A stretch of DNA of 64,000 bases from positions 1-64,000 of the forward strand of contig NW_001799043.1 in NCBI RefSeq assembly GCF_000165425.1, read 5' to 3'. The position numbers and the translations under genes were made by a program. The notes under the pieces are model-generated. The model did not search any database and had not been told where the DNA came from. It was given only the letters and a program-made list of their open reading frames with translations. Shown here in pieces: positions 59,244 through 64,000 of this stretch; within the stretch, counting starts at the first letter, position 1, and the number at the start of each line of letters is the position of its first letter. The stretch is from Paramecium tetraurelia. Taxonomy: Eukaryota > Ciliophora > Oligohymenophorea > Peniculida > Parameciidae.

Positions 59244-62200
59244 TCATTATATAGGCTTCAAATCAAATGCTAGTGTCATAAGAGCATGGTTTTAGAGTTT
59301 GGTTTTATCTATTGGAGGCTTTTAAAAAGGTAGATTCAAAGTAGGTAAGGAATATCTACCATACTTAATTAAATCATGTACAAACCATGTGACTTTATCT
59401 TTTTTAGTTGAGAAATACAATAGTAATTAACAAGCTTGTTTAGTAATTCCTTGATTCTTTTCACTATTAAAATCAATTTCAAATTCAATTTTTTCATCTT
59501 CAAACAGAATTGCTCCTTTTTGGCTCTCAAATGTTTAATCTATTTTATATTTACAAGGTTCATCATTCACATCATAGACAACCTTATCTTTACAACAGAT
59601 AGCCACATCCACTATATATTCATCATCTCTAATCACTCCATTAAGCATTTCCAGCTAGATGACTACTTTCTGAGCATAACCCTAATCAACTGATTTGTCT
59701 TGAGACTTATTAAAAATGCTTGGGATTGGTCCTTAGGATCTGCTAGACTTATTTAGATTTGACATTTTAGATTGATCTAATTTTGATTAATTACTTAAGC
59801 TAATATATGTATCATATATTTGCAATTATTCAGCTTTTTATTCAGTTGTCATAATAATAAAATCTACTTCAATTTCTTATTTCTTCATAGTTTCTGGATT
59901 AAAAGGAGGCGATTATCCTGGAGGAGCCAATAAATTGCATGAATAAGCCCCTAATTTCATTTTGTAATCATTTTATGCATTATCAAGATAAAATAATGGA
60001 GTGGCTAGCCAACCAAATAGATCTTTTTAATTAATGAATAAACCCATAAATAACATAACATCATCTCCTCTGTAATTATACAACCAATCTAGGGATAATG
60101 TAAACTCGTGTTTTGTTTTGAATTCAATTTCCTTCTCGCCATTTGTTTTAGTTGGTTCTAATTATAAGACAGCCATCTATGGCTACTATTCAAAATCTTC
60201 TAATATCTTGGACCCATTAAAAACACCCAACTTTAATTTAATCGGAGCTGTTTTGTATTCATTAGTAGGTAATTTAGCCAATTTAATTAATCTAAATGTT
60301 AATTTTGCATCTCCGAATTAACTTTTCTATCTATTAGTTTATGATCCAGGAGTTGGAGTTGTATTTTTCGACTAATTTTTAGAACCTCGATTTGAGAATC
60401 TGGTTTTCATTTTAGTGGTTGCTCCTCCACTTTTTGTTACGGGACTATCAGCTGATTGATTAGTATAGGATAGTTATGAGATATTTTATTTAAAAGTTTA
60501 ATTTGATAGACCTAAATCAACTGGTGGAATGTCTTTCTTTTTCTCAAACTTCTTGGATTCATTCAAATAGACATCTTAAATTTCAGCAAGAGATGCTGCA
60601 TGTGCAGTAGTATGAATATGCATATCAGGCATGTCATATTCACTTTCTATTACAATAATATCATTGGAATCTAAGATTGGGTCTCCAGGAAGACAAATTC
60701 TACCATAAACCAAAGTATTGTTAACATATGGTAATGCTTGAGTGAATAAGAAATTCGGATTTAATTTTTGACTATAAAATGGAATTCGAAATCTTCCGAT
60801 AAGTAATTTACCTTCATCCTAAAATAATCTGATCATTGACCATCCTATAACTTCAGGTATATTGGACTAATAGCCCCATAATTCAACAAACACATATGTG
60901 TCAGGATAGGCTTCTAAATCTCTAATTATATCCCTATCAAAGAATACTGCTTTATTAGTTCTATAAGTTTCAAAAGCTGTTAGAGAATCTTTCGTTTGTT
61001 TATATGGGTACATATCTGAACCTTTTCTAAATATTCCATAATTTATTCTTAAAGTATGAAATTGAATTTCAACCATCGATGCATAATCAAAAAAGAGTAC
61101 AAATCCTTCACTTGCTGCATAATGAACTGCCCTATTGGATCTATCAAATAAATTAACTTATTATTTTATTAGTTTTTTTCTATATTCCTTGTCCTTATTG
61201 ATTGCATCAGAAACTCTTTTGTCAAAGACAGCCTTTTCTATCAAGTTTCTTAACTTTTATAATTCCTTGTAATTATCCATTAATCTTTAATGGTCAGCTG
61301 ATCTTGGGTCTAATTTACTCATCATCAATAATAGTTCAGCTTCTTGATTTCTTAGATACTCTAAAGTCATATCATCTGCATTGTTAGGATCAATCTTCTT
61401 CTTCTCCTCAATTTTCATAGGCTGAGTTTGTAATTATAACTTATTCAATTCTTCTCTAAAGGACTACGGTAAATATTGATATATTGGATGAGTTGATAAG
61501 GAATTTGAGTTTATTTGATTGTTTTGTTGATAGATGGCTCCTTATTATTGGCGATGCAGATTTGGTTGTGAATAGGATACATTAGGAGCCATTGATACAT
61601 TAGGAGCCATTGGTTATTAGTATGAAGAATTTCTTTAATTTTAAGGAATATGGACATATTGAGGTTATTAAGGTAAATCATACTACGAACCATTTGCCTT
61701 TCTATTTATATTTCTTTCTAATTGAGAAAGATTCAATAAAAAATTAGGATCTACTCCTCCAGCCTTAACATAGTCTTTTCTTAATTAATCTATCTCATTT
61801 AAATAACTATCTTAATCAGTATTTGCTTTCTTATTATCATTAATTTATTCAAATGGTAAGACTAGCCTTGTATTACCTTTATTATACTCTTCTAATTATT
61901 CTCTGATTTTTGATAGATGTTCTAATTATTCCCTCTAAGTTTTACCAATACCTTATTTCAATAAATACCTAACTTCATTTGATGTATTATCCCCTGGGCC
62001 ACTATCTAATATGAAAAGATTCAAATACTCATAACTTCATCTAGATCTCGATGCAAAATATCATCTGCTTATCGTGCTTTTAAAAATTATAATCTTGCTT
62101 CATCCTTATTCAACTTTTATTTAGCTGCATCGAAATTCTGGTTTTTACTCACATCCATCAAAACCGATAGCCCTACACTAGATAAGGTATTTGGATTTTA

Positions 62201-62681
62201 TTATTCTCTATATACCTTTGCTTTTTCTGTCTACAGTTACTCATATTGTAATTTCATCTTCAAAATTTCTTCTCTTTTCTTATACATTTCTTGATTCGAT
62301 ATACCCTTAGTGTTCATCAATTTTTCATTCAAAATATACTATTCTCTATAATTTTATAGGTTCCTTAAGAATTGTTATTCCTTTCCATGAGTTGCTTATC
62401 TTTGAGACATCAGATTTTATAAATAATACTTCTTTTAAACTTATTCCGGAGTTAAGAATTTCATTCCTCCTCTATCCAATTAATTAATTTCTGCCTATAT
62501 TTTAGCCATATCTCTTTCATATTCTCCTTATATAATATGCAATCTTCCTTAATTACGACAATTACTTATTTAATAACGAAAACATCTCCTATGCTTCTTA
62601 ATCATGATTTGCTTATCTAATAGATAAATTACTCTTCTGATTTGCTTACTCTAATAAAGAATCGCTTAAAATTCTAGACAT
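59244..62681 (-). CDS. Large coiled-coil protein with C2-like modules, CCDC17-like
   Basis: Minus strand, ATG 62681 to TGA 59246, about 1100 aa, with short introns (one of 22 nt about 45 codons in; others not all placed). The N-terminal 450 residues are coiled coil (YERDMAKIQAEINQLDRGG, LNKDEARLQFLKARQADD). A Gln/Pro/Asn-rich linker includes a short tandem repeat. The region around EGFVLFFDYASMVEIQF, FVELWGYQSN and GKLLIGRFRIPFY resembles the C-terminal domain of CCDC17. A second beta-rich module follows (KLTFRLIKLAKLPTNEYKT, EFTLSLDWLYNY). Probably a cytoskeletal or ciliary scaffold. The name rests on moderate similarity. Confidence 0.75.
61576..61611. repeat. 18-base direct tandem repeat, two units
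   Basis: Two identical adjacent 18-mers (GATACATTAGGAGCCATT) inside the CCDC17-like gene. They duplicate the peptide SMAPNV in its disordered linker without breaking frame. Confidence 0.9.
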
Positions 62682-62867
62682 TCTAATTAAAATTAATTGT
62701 TTATCTCGTAAAACAAATTTTATTATTTAATTAATAAAATAATACATATATTTTTATATAAAAAATAGTACAAAATTTACCTCTTAGGAATAAATTCTGA
62801 CCTTAATTTATGTACATCCATCCATTTAAAAACATTAGACTAGTTCTAGATATTTAATAATATTTTA

Positions 62868-64000
62868 ATGCAATAGAAAACAAATACAATTTGTTAATTA
62901 CCCTTAAGGCCGTAAAGAAGAGCAAATCTAGACAAAGATTTTAGGATTAAGACTGTTGAGTCTAATCATTTTGAACTTTAATTTTTAAAGGACGTGATAC
63001 TTCATATTTACAGTTTTGCAATCTAACCTGAACCTCCTTTGGATTCAGAAAAGGAAATTAGAAAATAATTTAATGAATTTAAAGATGAAATTCAAAAGGA
63101 AGGAATTAAAAGGTATTGTATCACAGGAATGAATCTTTGGAGCTATGAATTGAGAAAGAATGCCATTCATTTAGAAAAAGTTATGAATAAAGAAAAGAAG
63201 ATGATACTCGACATCAAATATGTTAAAACAATTAATTTAAAAGAGATGGCCTAGTTTGATGATTAATCATCAATAAATGTAACCAAATAAGCTATCAATG
63301 CTATACTTAAGTAGCTTTATGAATCTAGAAACATGAAAGAGTTGTTTGGAAAAGGTAAATTTTATGAATCCAAAATGAATGAAGAAAAAAACCTCTAAAA
63401 AAATTACAATATTGGCTACATGAAAGGTTTCAGGAGTGCATTTTGCAGCGGACAATCATCTCCTCTACTTTAAATAGATTATAGCGTAAAGTTAATCAAT
63501 ACATATCCCATATCTAGAATAATTTCAGATATGGAATGGAACTATGATAAACATGAATTATAACTACAAATAAGAAAAAAATTAATTGGATAATCTGGGC
63601 TTGCTAAATATTCGAATCGATTCTATAGAATTGATGATATAGATTTTTCTAGAAATCCATAATCCATGATGGAAGATGGAAAAACTACATACCGTTTATA
63701 TTATTAATAAAGATACAATATTACTATAAATGATATATCCTAACCTTTATTGGTCCATCAGACTAAAAAGGGATAAAAAATAAGATTGATTCCTGAATTA
63801 ATGATGTTAACTGGATTATCATAAGCACAAAAAACTAATACTAACATCAAAAAATTCCTTAGGCCTATATTAATTGTGAATTAAAACGAAAGATAATAAA
63901 GGATTATGGATGAGAGAGGTGAATTAGAGTATTTGATGAAGTAATAAAATATAGTTCTCAAATCTAATTCTAAAACATAAGCCTATGAAATAAGGAAGCC
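62868..64000 (+). CDS. Piwi/Argonaute family protein (3' end outside window)
   Basis: From ATG 62868 one frame is open for 377 codons to the window end, with no intron so far. The N-terminus has the Piwi-type start RIKTVESNHFELQFLKDVI.HIYSFAIQPEPP. The N domain and linker follow, then a PAZ domain: MEDGKTTYRLYYQQRYNITI, a stretch like DISQPLL, and the Piwi-clade ending LIPELMMLTGLS. The MID and PIWI (slicer) domains must lie beyond 64000, so catalytic residues cannot be judged. In Paramecium, Ptiwi proteins load the scnRNAs and iesRNAs that guide DNA elimination, or siRNAs for silencing. Which class this is cannot be told here. Confidence 0.92.

Overview
The window looks like a macronuclear scaffold from a ciliate of the Paramecium aurelia type. 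The DNA is very AT-rich. Long reading frames run straight through TAA and TAG and end only at TGA, so TAA and TAG must encode glutamine. Nearly every multi-exon gene has introns of 21-37 nt, mostly GTA...TAG. Genes are packed on both strands, often tens of bases apart. I resolved gene structures by hand using that code and requiring short introns to restore frame. All homology calls come from motif recognition, not from a search.

Layout. 1-2559: 3' part of a large Cys-rich membrane protein, then about 2.2 kb of degraded or non-coding DNA with an AAT microsatellite. 4798-10351: a P5-type transport ATPase, a Gln-rich protein and a small doubtful gene. 10736-10890: U1 snRNA. 11289-20836: a small MGCC protein, a cyclic-nucleotide phosphodiesterase, a membrane protein, a zinc-binding/WD-like protein, a small Ser/Gln-rich protein and a GSK3 kinase. 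21172-24595: an ARMC9-like ciliary protein and a RING-H2 protein, both minus. 25190-34309: TMBIM/Bax-inhibitor-like protein, eIF4A, a single-pass membrane protein, a RING+YEATS fusion, a SET methyltransferase and a type I membrane glycoprotein.

34426-47821: mostly minus-strand cytoskeletal-looking genes (MORN/IQ protein, coiled-coil proteins), a Ulp1/C48-like protein that lacks the catalytic Cys, and a plus-strand hybrid histidine kinase. 48382-51922: a stand-alone PARP-type zinc finger followed by three tandem paralogues of an unrecognised family with an S-C-x-C-x2-C-G motif. 52003-58568: small genes, WRAP73, a CaaX-ended peptide, a CIMIP1/C20orf85-like axonemal protein, a TBC RabGAP and a Derlin. 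58965-59047: tRNA-Leu(CAA). 59244-62681: a large CCDC17-like coiled-coil protein. 62868-end: the 5' part of a Piwi/Argonaute gene, cut by the window edge.

There is no operon logic. The content mixes signalling (PDE, GSK3, histidine kinase), ER quality control (Derlin, RING-H2, TMBIM), chromatin and RNA (YEATS, SET, Piwi, U1, eIF4A) and cilia/basal-body parts (ARMC9, WRAP73, CIMIP1-like, CCDC17-like, MORN). The most novel item is the tandem CxCxxCG family. The RING-YEATS fusion and the dead-looking C48 protein follow.
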